Source: Streptomyces phaeofaciens (GTDB taxonomy: Bacteria; Actinomycetota; Actinomycetes; Streptomycetales; Streptomycetaceae). Taken from it: a stretch of 64,000 nt of DNA. The position numbers were made by a program, and so were the translations under genes. Under the pieces are notes generated by a model. It was given only the letters and a program-made list of their open reading frames with translations, was not told the DNA's origin and searched no databases. This document shows positions 42,474 to 51,089 of this stretch, one piece after another. The stretch's first letter is position 1, and each line of letters begins with the position of its first letter. The stretch is from the NCBI RefSeq assembly GCF_014648915.1, contig NZ_BMSA01000017.1, positions 124,001 through 188,000 of the forward strand. The letters are read 5' to 3'.

Positions 42474-44057
42474 CTACCAGCTGGTCTTGCGGGACAGTTC
42501 CCACACCATCATGATCGTCGACGGGTCGAGCGACCGCTCCGCGCCGGAGAGGTCCTCGTCGACGGCGAGGTACTGCTTGCCCTGCCACAGCGGCAGCAGC
42601 CGTGCCTCGTCGACCAGGATCTGCTGGGCGTCCTCGAAGTCCTTCACCACGTTGGCGCGGTCGCTCTCCTCGCGGGAGCGCGGCAGCAGCACATCGGTGA
42701 TCTCCTTCACCGGGTAGGGCGTGCCGAGCGCGTTCTGCTCGCCGACGAAGGGGGCGATGAAGTTGTCGGCGTCCGGGAAGTCCGGGGCCCAGCCGCGGCC
42801 GAAGACCGGGTACTCGCCCTTCTGGTAGCCGACCACGTAGGTGTTCCACGGGCGGCTCTTCAGGGTGACCTCGAACAGGCCGGAGCCCTCGAGCTGGCGC
42901 TTCAGCTCCTTGAACTCCAGGGCGGTGTCGGAGCCGTAGCGGTCGGTGGTGTACCAGAGGGTGAGCGGGACGGTCCCGGTGATGCCGGCGTTGGTGAGGA
43001 TCTTGCGGGCCTTGGCGGGGTCCGGGTCGCCGAAGTCGTCGAAGAAGCCGGTGGTGTGGCCGGTCAGGCCCGTCGGGACCATGGAGTACAGCGGGTCGAC
43101 GGTGTCCTTGTAGACCTTGTGCGCGATCGCGTCCCGGTCGACGACCTGGGCGACGGCCCGGCGGACCGCGAGCTTGTCGGACCAGGGATCCTTGGGGTTG
43201 AACACCAGGTAGTTGATGTTGCTGCCGGCGCCCTCGACGAGCTGGATGCCCTCGTTCTCGCCGCCCTTGGTCTCCAGCGCGACGATGTCGTCGGCCGCGA
43301 GTCCCTGGTAGGTGATGTCGATGTCGCCGGCGCGCAGGGCCTTGAGCATCTCGCCGGAGTCCTGGAAGTAGCGGATGGTCACCGCGTCGTTCTTGCGGTC
43401 GGCGAAGCCCTCGTAGTTGCCGTTGCGGGCGAGGACGGCCTGCTTGCCCTCGTCGTACGACTCCAGCCGGTACGGTCCGGAGCCGACGATGCCGGAGTCC
43501 TTGCGCAGGGCGTCCGCGGGGTAGTCGTCGGGGTCGACGAGGGACATGCCGGGGGTGGCGAGGACGAACGGGAAGGTGGCGTCGGACTTGTTGAGCTTGA
43601 ACGTCACTTCACGGTCGCCGGACGTCGCGACGCTGTCCAGGCTGCCGAGCAGTCCTGCGGGGCCGGTCTCGGCGTTGATCTTCTTGATCCGGTCGATCGA
43701 GTACTTGACCGCCTTGGCGTCGATCGGGTCGCCGTTGGAGAACTTCAGGCCCTCGCGCAGTTCGCAGCGGTAGACGCGGCTGGAGCCGTCGGTGAACTTG
43801 CAGCTCTCGGCGGCGTCCGGCTGGGGCGTGGTCGCGCCGTTCGGGTAGGACAGCAGCGTCTGGTAGATGTTGCGGAACAGCTCCCAGGAGCCGTCCCAGG
43901 CCGCCGCGGGGTCCAACGTACTGGGGGCGCTGGTGGTGCCCACGACGATCGGTCCCGCCTCGTCGGAGCCCTCGTCGCCGAGAAGACCGCATCCGCTCAC
44001 CAGGGATATGGACACGATCGCCGCTATGTGATGCAAGGATCGGTTCCGGTTGAACAC
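42474..44057 (-). CDS. Oligopeptide ABC transporter substrate-binding lipoprotein (SBP_bac_5)
   Basis: 527 aa. The lipobox SLVSGC ends the signal peptide near residue 23. The family-5 start VVGTTSAPSTLDPAAAWDG is present. So are YPNGATTPQPDAAESCKF, the LREGLKFSNGDPIDAKAVKYSIDR signature and YLVFNPKDPWSDKLAVRRAVAQVVDRD. GTG 44057 fits GAGGAG with 7-bp spacing better than GTG 44063. No permease or ATPase genes are beside it, so it is an orphan binding protein. Confidence 0.9.
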   Translation of the reverse strand: MFNRNRSLHHIAAIVSISLVSGCGLLGDEGSDEAGPIVVGTTSAPSTLDPAAAWDGSWELFRNIYQTLLSYPNGATTPQPDAAESCKFTDGSSRVYRCELREGLKFSNGDPIDAKAVKYSIDRIKKINAETGPAGLLGSLDSVATSGDREVTFKLNKSDATFPFVLATPGMSLVDPDDYPADALRKDSGIVGSGPYRLESYDEGKQAVLARNGNYEGFADRKNDAVTIRYFQDSGEMLKALRAGDIDITYQGLAADDIVALETKGGENEGIQLVEGAGSNINYLVFNPKDPWSDKLAVRRAVAQVVDRDAIAHKVYKDTVDPLYSMVPTGLTGHTTGFFDDFGDPDPAKARKILTNAGITGTVPLTLWYTTDRYGSDTALEFKELKRQLEGSGLFEVTLKSRPWNTYVVGYQKGEYPVFGRGWAPDFPDADNFIAPFVGEQNALGTPYPVKEITDVLLPRSREESDRANVVKDFEDAQQILVDEARLLPLWQGKQYLAVDEDLSGAERSLDPSTIMMVWELSRKTSW

Positions 44058-44201
44058 GCGCACGCTCCTCGATAAGCCATGCCAAGGGTTGGCAGACCAT
44101 ACCGCAGCACTCGGGGACCTGAACCCGTGCCCGGTACACGTTTTTGATCACCTTCGCGGTGACGACGTTGTCATGCCGGGAGTGCCCGATTTACGCAGAC
44201 A

Positions 44202-44234
44202 CGGGCGCCGCTTCCGTCCAGGAAGCGGCGCCCG
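44202..44234 (-). terminator. Strong hairpin downstream of the SDR operon
   Basis: CGGGCGCCGCTTCC-GTCCA-GGAAGCGGCGCCCG, a perfect 14-bp stem 23 bp past the stop of the SDR gene at 44257. It probably ends transcription of the two-SDR operon and separates it from the lipoprotein gene. Confidence 0.8.
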
Positions 44235-44256
44235 CGGAGTGAGACGACGGTGCCGG

Positions 44257-45018
44257 TCAGCCGACGCCCGCGTTGAGGAAGATGCCGCCGTCGACGACGA
44301 GCGTCTGGCCGGTGATCCAGTCCGACTGCTCGGAGGTGAGGAACGCGGCGGTGCCGCCGATGTCGGCGGGAACGCCGAGCCGGGCCAGCGGGTAGGCGGC
44401 GGCCGCCTCCTCCTCCCGACCCTCGTACAGGGCCTGGGCGAACTTGGTCTTCACCACGGCCGGGGCGATCGCGTTGACCCGCACCTTCGGGGCGAACTCG
44501 TGCGCCAGCTGCTGGGTCAGGTTGATCATCGCGGCCTTGCTGACGCCGTACGCGCCGATGAACGGCGAGGCCGACAGGCCGGCGACGGAGGCGATGTTGA
44601 CGATCGCGCCGCCGTTGTCCTTCTGCCAGGCGTGCCAGGTCCGCTGGGCGAAGCCGAGGGCGGAGACCACGTTGGTCTCGAAGACCTTGCGGGCCACGTC
44701 CAGGTCGAGGTCGGCGATCGGCCCGAACACGGGGTTCGTACCGGCGTTGTTGACCAGGTAGTCGACGCGGCCGAAGGCCTCCATCGTGCGGGCGACGGCC
44801 GCGGCCTGGTGCTCGGGGTCGTGCGCCTTGCCGGCGACGCCGATGACCCGGTCGGCGCCGAGCTGCTCGACGGCCTCCTTGAGGGCGTCCTCGCCCCGGC
44901 CGGTGATGCAGACGCGGTCACCGCGGGCGACCAGCGCCTCGGCGACGCCGTAGCCGATGCCCCGGCTGGCGCCGGTGACGAGGGCGACCTTGCCGGAGAG
45001 TGCGGGCAGTTCAGTCAT
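44257..45018 (-). CDS. Short-chain dehydrogenase/reductase, FabG-like
   Basis: 253 aa. Cofactor loop TGASRGIGYG, NNAG motif, catalytic Ser in IVNIASVAG and the YGVSK Tyr-Lys pair are intact. The basic residue after the second strand (ITGRGEDAL) favours NADPH. It ends with the usual VVDGGIFLNAGVG. It lies 39 bp downstream of another FabG-like gene in the same orientation, suggesting a two-gene operon that processes acyl thioesters or alcohols. Confidence 0.92.
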   Translation of the reverse strand: MTELPALSGKVALVTGASRGIGYGVAEALVARGDRVCITGRGEDALKEAVEQLGADRVIGVAGKAHDPEHQAAAVARTMEAFGRVDYLVNNAGTNPVFGPIADLDLDVARKVFETNVVSALGFAQRTWHAWQKDNGGAIVNIASVAGLSASPFIGAYGVSKAAMINLTQQLAHEFAPKVRVNAIAPAVVKTKFAQALYEGREEEAAAAYPLARLGVPADIGGTAAFLTSEQSDWITGQTLVVDGGIFLNAGVG

Positions 45019-45057
45019 GTTCGTGATCCCAGTGGTCGTAGGGCCTGTCCCGGCCTG

Positions 45058-45819
45058 CTAGTCGAGCGGTCCGCCGGCGACGTACAGCACCTGGCCGGAG
45101 ACGAAGCCGGCGGCCTCGTCGGTGAAGAAGGCGATCGCGTTGGCGATGTCCTCGGGCTCGCCGACGCGGGCCACGGGGATCTGGGTGGCGGCCGCGGCCT
45201 TGAACTCCTCGAAGCCCATGCCGACCCGGGCGGCGGTGGTGGCGGTCATGTCGGTGGCGATGAAGCCGGGGGCGACGGCGTTGGCGGTGATGCCGAACTT
45301 GCCCAGCTCGATGGCGAGGGTCTTGGTGAAGCCCTGGAGTCCGGCCTTGGCTGCGGAGTAGTTGGCCTGGCCGCGGTTGCCGAGCGCCGAGGACGACGAC
45401 AGGTTGACGATCCGGCCGAAGCCCGCGTCGACCATGTGCTTCTGGATGGCCTTGCTCATGAGGAACGAGCCGCGCAGGTGCACGCCCAGCACGGTGTCCC
45501 AGTCGGCGACGCTCATCTTGAACAGCAGGTTGTCGCGGAGCACGCCCGCGTTGTTGACGAGGATGGTCGGCGCGCCCAGCTCCTCGACGACGCGCGCGAT
45601 CGCCGCCTCGACCTGGGCCTCGTCGGAGACGTCGGCGCCGACCGCGATCGCCCGGCCGCCGGCCGCGGTGATCTTCTCCACGGTGTCCTTGCAGGCGGCC
45701 TCGTCGAGGTCGATCACGGCGACCGCGCGGCCCTCGGCGGCCAGCCGTACGGCGGTGGCGGCGCCGATGCCCCGCGCCCCGCCGGTGACGACCGCGACCC
45801 GCTGTTCAGTGGTGGACAT
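45058..45819 (-). CDS. 3-oxoacyl-ACP reductase-like SDR (FabG family)
   Basis: 253 aa. TGGARGIGAATA, NNAG, IVNLSSSSALGNRGQANYSAAKAG (Ser, Tyr, Lys) and the NAVAPGFIATDMT loop fit FabG. The Asp-rich end of strand 2 (VIDLDEAA) hints at NADH use, unlike its partner at 44257. ATG 45819 follows GAGGAGAC. First gene of the pair. Confidence 0.92.
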   Translation of the reverse strand: MSTTEQRVAVVTGGARGIGAATAVRLAAEGRAVAVIDLDEAACKDTVEKITAAGGRAIAVGADVSDEAQVEAAIARVVEELGAPTILVNNAGVLRDNLLFKMSVADWDTVLGVHLRGSFLMSKAIQKHMVDAGFGRIVNLSSSSALGNRGQANYSAAKAGLQGFTKTLAIELGKFGITANAVAPGFIATDMTATTAARVGMGFEEFKAAAATQIPVARVGEPEDIANAIAFFTDEAAGFVSGQVLYVAGGPLD

Positions 45820-45942
45820 TGATGTGTCTCCTCGCCCTTGAGAGAACCGGTGATCTGGTGAGCGACCGCTTAGTACCTTCGCCCCGTGACGCTAGAAGCC
45901 CTGGCACCCGGTGTCAACGCCACACGGCGCCGGTGTGATCCA

Positions 45943-46359
45943 TTACCTGACCAGCAGGTCCAGCAACCGCTCGGTCTCGGCCGCCGGATCGGTGGTGAGC
46001 CCGGTGTGCACCGGCCCCGGCTGCACCACCGTGGAGCGGGGCGCGACCAGCCAGCGAAAGCGCCGCCCCGGGTCGTCCCCCGCCGCCTGACCGGCCGCCG
46101 CGCCGCCGCCGCAGACACCCTCGACGGCCCGCAGCGCGGCCCGCACCCCGGCCACGTCCGCCCGCGGGTCCAGCGCCAGCAGCCGCGCCTCGTCGAGGTG
46201 GGTGCGGGCACCGACGTAGGCCTGGGCGCGGCAGTACACGAGGACGCCCGCGTTGATGCACTCACCGCGTTCGACGCGCGGCACGACGCGCAGCACGGCG
46301 TACTCGAAGACGTCCCGTTCGTTGACCTCGCTCGCGCGGATGATGTGACGCTCGTTCAC
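45943..46359 (-). CDS. DUF3037 protein, partner of the HipA-like kinase
   Basis: 138 aa from GTG 46359. DUF3037 hallmarks are FEYAVLRVVPRVERGECINAGVLVYCRAQAYVGAR and the C-terminal FRWLVAPRSTVVQPGPVHTGL followed by a last helix. The family is cytoplasmic and of unknown function. The start codon overlaps the stop of the upstream HipA-like gene (GTGA), so the two are coupled and likely made in a fixed ratio. The pairing of DUF3037 with a HipA-type kinase is widespread in actinobacteria as far as I recall. Confidence 0.85.
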   Translation of the reverse strand: MNERHIIRASEVNERDVFEYAVLRVVPRVERGECINAGVLVYCRAQAYVGARTHLDEARLLALDPRADVAGVRAALRAVEGVCGGGAAAGQAAGDDPGRRFRWLVAPRSTVVQPGPVHTGLTTDPAAETERLLDLLVR

Positions 46360-47111
46360 TTGGTCCCCTTGATGCGTGCGTGGATGTCGGCGGCGCGGGC
46401 GAGGAGGGGGGCCGCGTAGGCGCGCCGCAGCGCGTCCGGGGTGTCGAAGCCGGGTTCGTCCCTGAGCCAGACGTCGGGGATCTCGGCGGTGACCTCGGCG
46501 AGCAGTTCGGCGGTGACCAGCGGGGCCAGCTGCGCGGCGGCCGCCGCGACGTCGGGCGCGAAGGGCGCGAGGGCGTGGTCGGAGGCGTCGTAGGGGCGGG
46601 CCGCGGAGGTCGGCGCGGTGGGCCAGTTGTGCTGCCAGATCATGGTGGCGCCGTGGTCGATGAGCCACAGGTCGCCGCCGTGCACCAGCAGGTTGGGGTT
46701 GCGCCAGGAGCGGTCGACGTTGTTCACCAGCGCGTCGAACCAGACGATCCGGCCGGCCTCCTCGGGGCTCACCGCGAAGGCGAGCGGGTCGAAGCCGAGG
46801 GCGCCGGAGAGGAAGTCCATCCCGAGGTTGGTGCCCCCGCTCGCCCGCAACAGGTCCTGGACCTGCTGTTCGGGTTCGCCGAGCCCCAGTACCGGGTCGA
46901 GGGCGACGGTCACAAGACGGGGCATCCGCAGGCCCAGCCGGCGGGCGAGTTCACCGCAGACGACCTCGGCGACGAGGGTCTTGCGGCCCTGCCCCGCGCC
47001 GGTGAACTTGAGGACGTAGGTCCCGAGATCGTCGGCCTCGACGAGCCCCGGCAGTGAGCCGCCCTCCCGCAGGGGCGTGATGAAGCGGGTGGCGGTGACT
47101 TCCTTGAGCAT
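46356..47111 (-). CDS. HipA-like kinase (short form)
   Basis: 251 aa, about half the length of E. coli HipA. The ATP-anchoring Lys lies in LGTYVLKFTGAGQG. The catalytic loop is FDALVNNVDRSWRNPNLLV (Asn-x-Asp with the following Asn), and the metal-binding Asp is in LWLIDHGATM. The N-terminal domain found in HipA toxins is missing, and the loop that in HipA carries the autophosphorylated Ser is replaced. ATG 47111. Target unknown; HipA kinases phosphorylate GltX. Confidence 0.85.
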   Translation of the reverse strand: MLKEVTATRFITPLREGGSLPGLVEADDLGTYVLKFTGAGQGRKTLVAEVVCGELARRLGLRMPRLVTVALDPVLGLGEPEQQVQDLLRASGGTNLGMDFLSGALGFDPLAFAVSPEEAGRIVWFDALVNNVDRSWRNPNLLVHGGDLWLIDHGATMIWQHNWPTAPTSAARPYDASDHALAPFAPDVAAAAAQLAPLVTAELLAEVTAEIPDVWLRDEPGFDTPDALRRAYAAPLLARAADIHARIKGTK

Positions 47112-47297
47112 CGCCCCAGGTTACTGGCGCCGGGCGGGCCGGCGTCGACAGCTCGGCGACAGCTCTGGCTTACGCGGGCCCGACCTCGAACCGGTCAATA
47201 TCTCGACACTGTCCGGACTTGGCGTCGCCGCTGAACGAGCGGCGCCCACGGCCCGTACCACTTGACAGATCCAGCCCCCCTGGAAGGGAACCTCAGC

Positions 47298-47810
47298 ATG
47301 ACCAGCGCATCGATCGAACCCTCGTCGGGACCCGCCCGTCGTACCGTCGTGACGGCCGCCGGAGTCGCGGGACTCGCCGTCGCGCTGACCGCGTGCGGAG
47401 GCTCCGACGACAGCTCCGACGCGTCGGCGTCGTCCGGCGGTTCCTCGGGCGGCACCGGCTCGACCGGCGGCACCGAATCCGCGAGCAGCGGCGGCACGGG
47501 CGGCGGGGACAACGCCGCGGCCGGGGCCGCGCTCGCCAGCACCGCCGACATCCCCGAGGGCGGCGGCAAGGTCTTCGATGCCGAGAAGGTGGTCGTCGTC
47601 CAGCCGACCGCGGGCACGTACAAGGCGTTCTCGGCCGTGTGCACCCACGCGGGCTGCGGGGTGAAGAGCGTCGCGGACGGGGTCATCAACTGCCCCTGTC
47701 ACCAGAGCAACTTCTCGATCGAGGACGGCAGCGTGAAGAGCGGTCCGGCCACGAAGTCGCTGCCCGAGGTGAAGATCACCGTCAGCGGCGACTCGATCAC
47801 GCTGGCCTGA
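47298..47810 (+). CDS. Rieske [2Fe-2S] lipoprotein with Tat-like signal
   Basis: 170 aa. The N-terminus ARRTVVTAAGVAGLAVALTAC combines an Arg pair and a lipobox, so export is probably by Tat and the Cys is lipidated. A Ser/Gly-rich linker follows. The Rieske cluster ligands lie in AVCTHAGCGV and NCPCHQSNF, the Cys-His pairs for the 2Fe-2S centre. It is likely an electron carrier on the outer membrane face. ATG 47298 after GGAAGGGAA. Its last 14 bp overlap the opposing isochorismatase-like gene. Confidence 0.93.
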   Translation: MTSASIEPSSGPARRTVVTAAGVAGLAVALTACGGSDDSSDASASSGGSSGGTGSTGGTESASSGGTGGGDNAAAGAALASTADIPEGGGKVFDAEKVVVVQPTAGTYKAFSAVCTHAGCGVKSVADGVINCPCHQSNFSIEDGSVKSGPATKSLPEVKITVSGDSITLA

Positions 47811-48444
47811 CGCCGGGCGGCCGAAGGCACGTCAGCACCTCGTCCGTGGTCGCGACCGTGGCGACCAACGCGAGGGTGTGACGGATCATCGCGGGGGTGT
47901 AGTCGGCGGGCACCCCCGCGATGGCGTCCGACGGCACGACGGCCGCGTAGCCGCGGTTGACCGCGTCGAAGACGGTGTTGGGGATCGCCACGTTGGCGGA
48001 GACCCCGGCGACGACGAGTGTGCGGCAGCCGAGGTTGCGCAGCAGCGCGTCGACGTCGGTGCCCTGGATCGGCGACAGGCCGTGCAGCCGGCGTACGACG
48101 AGGTCCTGCTCGGCGACCTCGATCGGGGGCGCCACGCGGACCGCGGGGGTGCCGGTGAGCTGCTGGACGGGGAGGCGCGCGGCGGCGCGGAAGAGGCGCG
48201 CGTTGCGGTTCGCGCCCCGGCCGTCGGGGCGGCGTTCGGCGACGGCGTGGATCACCTGGATCCCGGCCGCGTGCGCGGCGGCGACCAGTCTGGCCACATT
48301 GGCGAGGGCCCCCGACTCCCTTGCCTCGTGGGCCAGTTGAGGCAGGGCGGCGTTCGGTCCGACGACGCCCTGCTGGCACTCCACCGTGATCAGGACGGTG
48401 GCGGCGGGTTCGAGGAGGGCACTCAGCTCTTCGGACGACGGCAC
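47797..48444 (-). CDS. Isochorismatase-fold protein lacking the usual catalytic triad
   Basis: 215 aa from GTG 48444 (AGGGGGAT upstream); ATG 48492 would add 16 residues. The fold is clear (QLAHEARESGALANVARLVAAAHAAGIQVIH, VVRRLHGLSPIQGTDVDALLRNLGC, VVAGVSANVAIPNTVFDAVNRGYAAVVPSDAIAG). The normal Asp-Lys-Cys triad appears as Glu (TVECQQG), Arg (VVRR) and Ala (SANVAIP). Unless other residues act, it is a pseudoenzyme or has a changed reaction. Overlaps the Rieske gene by 14 bp. Confidence 0.85.
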   Translation of the reverse strand: MPSSEELSALLEPAATVLITVECQQGVVGPNAALPQLAHEARESGALANVARLVAAAHAAGIQVIHAVAERRPDGRGANRNARLFRAAARLPVQQLTGTPAVRVAPPIEVAEQDLVVRRLHGLSPIQGTDVDALLRNLGCRTLVVAGVSANVAIPNTVFDAVNRGYAAVVPSDAIAGVPADYTPAMIRHTLALVATVATTDEVLTCLRPPGVRPA

Positions 48445-48518
48445 GGATCCCCCTGGTGTCGGTGCGGACCGGGCGGTGACACTAACCGCCATTGCGCCGA
48501 GAAGGAAGAAGTCCCATC

Positions 48519-48543
48519 CTTTTCTGACGGGACGTCAGAAAAG
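48519..48543. promoter_or_regulatory. Perfect 11-bp palindrome, CTTTTCTGACG-N3-CGTCAGAAAAG
   Basis: 25-bp operator-like site, 32 bp upstream of the PPOX start and 75-100 bp upstream of the isochorismatase-like gene. Size and symmetry resemble operators of TetR-family repressors. No TetR gene is in this part of the window. Confidence 0.7.
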
Positions 48544-48574
48544 CAGTACCGAAGAACAATGAAGAGGGGGCCGG

Positions 48575-49042
48575 ATGACCGTCACGCAGCGCCGGGGCCG
48601 GAAGATCATGATGACGCCTGGCGAGCTGGACTCGTTCCTCACCACCCAGCGCACCTGCCGGGTGGCCACCGTGTCCGCCGAGGGCGCCCCGCACGTGAGC
48701 GCCCTGTGGTACCTGTGGGACGGCAGCGCGCTCTGGCTGTACTCGGTCGTCCGCAGCAAGCGCTGGACGCAGCTGCTGCGCGATCCGCGGGTCGCGATCG
48801 TGGTCGACACGGGCGAGGAGTACGACTCGCTGCGGGGTGTCGAGCTGTCCGGCGCCGTGGAGTTCGTGGGCGAGGCCCCGCGCACCGGGGAGCTGTGCGC
48901 CGAACTCGACGCCGTGGAAACGCTGTTCGCCCGCAAGAACTTCGGCCTGGACGCCATGCCGCACGACGGACGGCACGCCTGGGTGCGGCTGCGCCCCGAG
49001 AAGATCGTCTCCTGGGACTTCCGCAAGCTCGGCGACCAGTAG
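48575..49042 (+). CDS. PPOX-class (pyridoxamine-phosphate-oxidase-fold) protein
   Basis: 155 aa split-barrel flavin or F420 protein. Typical parts are CRVATVSAEGAPHVSALWYLWDG, LYSVVRSKRWTQLLRDPRVAIVVDTG and the C-terminal WVRLRPEKIVSWDFRKL. ATG 48575 follows GAGGGGG. These enzymes reduce or bind small substrates, often with F420 in actinobacteria. A 25-bp palindrome overlies the promoter, so it is probably regulated by a TetR-type repressor. Confidence 0.85.
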   Translation: MTVTQRRGRKIMMTPGELDSFLTTQRTCRVATVSAEGAPHVSALWYLWDGSALWLYSVVRSKRWTQLLRDPRVAIVVDTGEEYDSLRGVELSGAVEFVGEAPRTGELCAELDAVETLFARKNFGLDAMPHDGRHAWVRLRPEKIVSWDFRKLGDQ

Positions 49043-49104
49043 CCCCGGACCGCACCGCCGGCCCCGGCCCGTACCCGCCGGCGACCGGGAGACCCCGACC
49101 GGAG

Positions 49105-50007
49105 TCAGCCCAGGCCGTCGGCCGCCGACTTCAGCGCCTCGACCGCCGCCCGGATCGACGGACGGCGGTCGGCGTCCGCCCGCCACACGACGTAGACGTG
49201 CCGGCGCACCCGCTGCCGGAGCGGGACCGTCACGACCCCCTCCGGCACCGGGTGCCGGCCCAGCAGGGGCGCGATGCAGACCCCCAGCCCGGCGGCGACC
49301 AGACCCAGTTGGGTGTGCGTCTCGGCGGCCCGGTGACCGACGATCGGTTCGATGCCGCGCGAGCGCAGCGTGAACATCAGCCACTCGTGGCAGAACTCGC
49401 CCTCGCCCCAGGTGATCCACTCGTCCTCGGCGAACTCCCCCAGGTCCACCTCGTCCCGGCCCGCGAGTCGGTGCCCGGCCGGCATCGCCACCTCGGCGGG
49501 ATCGTCGAGGACGGGCGCCTTGACCAGGCCGTCGGGCACGGGCATCGGCTTGTTGTACCAGTCGAGGACGACCGCCAGGTCCAGGTCGCCGCGGACGACC
49601 CCGGCGATGCCGCGCTCCGGCTCCAGCTCGCACGAGCGCAGCCGCAGCCCGGGGTGGTCCTTGCGCAGCGCGGCGAGCGCGGCGGGGAACAGGCCGCGCG
49701 CCGCCGTCGGGAACGCCGACAGCCTCAGCTCCCCCACCACCTGCCCGCGCTGGGCCTCCAGATCGGACTGGGCCAGCTCGACCTGGGACAGGATCCGGGA
49801 CGCGTGCTGGGCGAGCAGCCGCCCCGCGTCCGTCAGCCGCACCCCGCGCCCGTGCCGGGCCAGCAGTTGCTGCCCGACCTCCCGCTCCAGCTTGGCCATC
49901 TGCTGGGAGACCGCCGACGTGGTGATGTGCAGCCCCACGGCGGCCCCGCTGACCGAGCCGTGCCGGGCGAGGGCATCGAGGGTGCGCAGGCGCTCCAGGT
50001 TCAACAT
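49105..50007 (-). CDS. LysR-family transcriptional regulator
   Basis: 300 aa. The winged HTH is at residues 1-65 (LERLRTLDALARHGSVSGAAVGLHITTSAVSQQMAKLEREVG), and the periplasmic-binding-like effector domain follows from residue 90 (GELRLSAFPTAARGLFPAAL). It is divergent from an EamA transporter 74 bp away. The direct repeat TGCTACGAG(G/A)T, at about 50017 and 50049, lies between the two starts. It probably activates the transporter in response to a small molecule. Confidence 0.92.
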   Translation of the reverse strand: MLNLERLRTLDALARHGSVSGAAVGLHITTSAVSQQMAKLEREVGQQLLARHGRGVRLTDAGRLLAQHASRILSQVELAQSDLEAQRGQVVGELRLSAFPTAARGLFPAALAALRKDHPGLRLRSCELEPERGIAGVVRGDLDLAVVLDWYNKPMPVPDGLVKAPVLDDPAEVAMPAGHRLAGRDEVDLGEFAEDEWITWGEGEFCHEWLMFTLRSRGIEPIVGHRAAETHTQLGLVAAGLGVCIAPLLGRHPVPEGVVTVPLRQRVRRHVYVVWRADADRRPSIRAAVEALKSAADGLG

Positions 50008-50081
50008 GTAAGCAATGCTACGAGGTATCCCATGGAAATTCTCGATTGTGCTACGAGATCTATCGCGGCATCGTGGGGACC

Positions 50082-51029
50082 ATGACCACCGCCACCTCCA
50101 TCGCCACCACCACCCGGGACCCCCTCGGGACCGGCGCCCGCCCCCACCGCACCCTCGACTGGCGGCTGCGCTTCGGCGCCCTGTCCCTGATCTGGGGCTT
50201 CAGCTTTCTGCTGATCAAGGTGGGCACGAACGGCTACGCCCCCTTCCAGGTCACCCTGGGCAGGCTGGTGTTCGGTACGGCGGTGCTGGCGGCCGCGATG
50301 GCGGTGAAGCGGGAGCGGCTGCCGCGCGGGATACGCACCTGGGCCCATCTGACGGTCGCCGCGTTCCTGCTGAACGCCCTGCCGTTCTCCCTGTTCGCCT
50401 ACGCCGAGCTGACCATCCCGTCCACGCTGGCCGGCATCTGCAACGCGACCTCCCCGCTGTGGGGCATGGCCCTCTCCGTCGTCGCGCTCTCCGAGGACCG
50501 GCCCACCCGGCTCCGGGTGGCGGGCCTGGGCCTGGGCTTCCTCGGCGTCCTGACCGTCCTGGGCGCCTGGCAGGGCTTCCACGGCCTGGACGCCCGGGGC
50601 ACGGCGATGGCCCTGCTGGCCTCGCTGAGCTACCCGATCGGCTGGATCCACGTCCGCCGCACCCTGGCCGGTACCGGCTCCTCGGCCCTGTCGATGACCG
50701 GCGCCCAGCTCTTCCTCGGCACACTCCAACTCGCCGTGGTCACCCCGCTGTTCACCTCCTTCCCGAGCCGCTTCCCGCTCGTCCCGCTGCTCGCGATCGC
50801 CGCGCTCGGCGCGCTCGGCACGGGGCTGGCGGTGCTGATCCAGTACGGCCTGGTCGCCGAGGTCGGGCCGACCACCGCGCAGATGGTCACGTACTTCATC
50901 CCGGTCATCGCCACCGGGGCGGGGGTCGCCCTGCTGGGCGAGTCGCTTCGCTGGAGCACACCGGTGGGGGCGGTGATCGTTCTCGCGGGGGCGGCGCTGA
51001 CGCAGGCCAGAGGCAAGTCGTCGACGTGA
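50082..51029 (+). CDS. EamA-family transporter
   Basis: 315 aa with ten membrane helices in two EamA halves (ALSLIWGFSFLLIKVGTNGYAPFQVTLGRLVFG, then ALSYPIGWIHVRRTLAGTG). The N-terminus is Thr-rich and cytoplasmic. Opposite a LysR regulator. ATG 50082; no strong ribosome site. The stop codon lies inside a 24-bp direct repeat that continues downstream. Confidence 0.9.
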   Translation: MTTATSIATTTRDPLGTGARPHRTLDWRLRFGALSLIWGFSFLLIKVGTNGYAPFQVTLGRLVFGTAVLAAAMAVKRERLPRGIRTWAHLTVAAFLLNALPFSLFAYAELTIPSTLAGICNATSPLWGMALSVVALSEDRPTRLRVAGLGLGFLGVLTVLGAWQGFHGLDARGTAMALLASLSYPIGWIHVRRTLAGTGSSALSMTGAQLFLGTLQLAVVTPLFTSFPSRFPLVPLLAIAALGALGTGLAVLIQYGLVAEVGPTTAQMVTYFIPVIATGAGVALLGESLRWSTPVGAVIVLAGAALTQARGKSST

Positions 51030-51074
51030 CGCCCCAGACCTGACTCCCCCGACGTGACGCCCCAGACCTGACTC
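51023..51074. repeat. 24-bp direct repeat, 28-bp period, over the EamA stop codon
   Basis: GACGTGACGCCCCAGACCTG starts at 51023 and 51051, each ending with ACTC; a partial third copy (CGGACCTGACTCCC) follows. It fills the gap between the EamA stop and the convergent MocR stop at 51090. Confidence 0.85.
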
Positions 51075-51089
51075 TCCGGACCTGACTCC

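Noticed and set aside
42474..44057. Complete peptide ABC transporter operon
   Set aside because: Only the binding lipoprotein is present; neighbours are ung and SDR genes, not permeases or ATPases.
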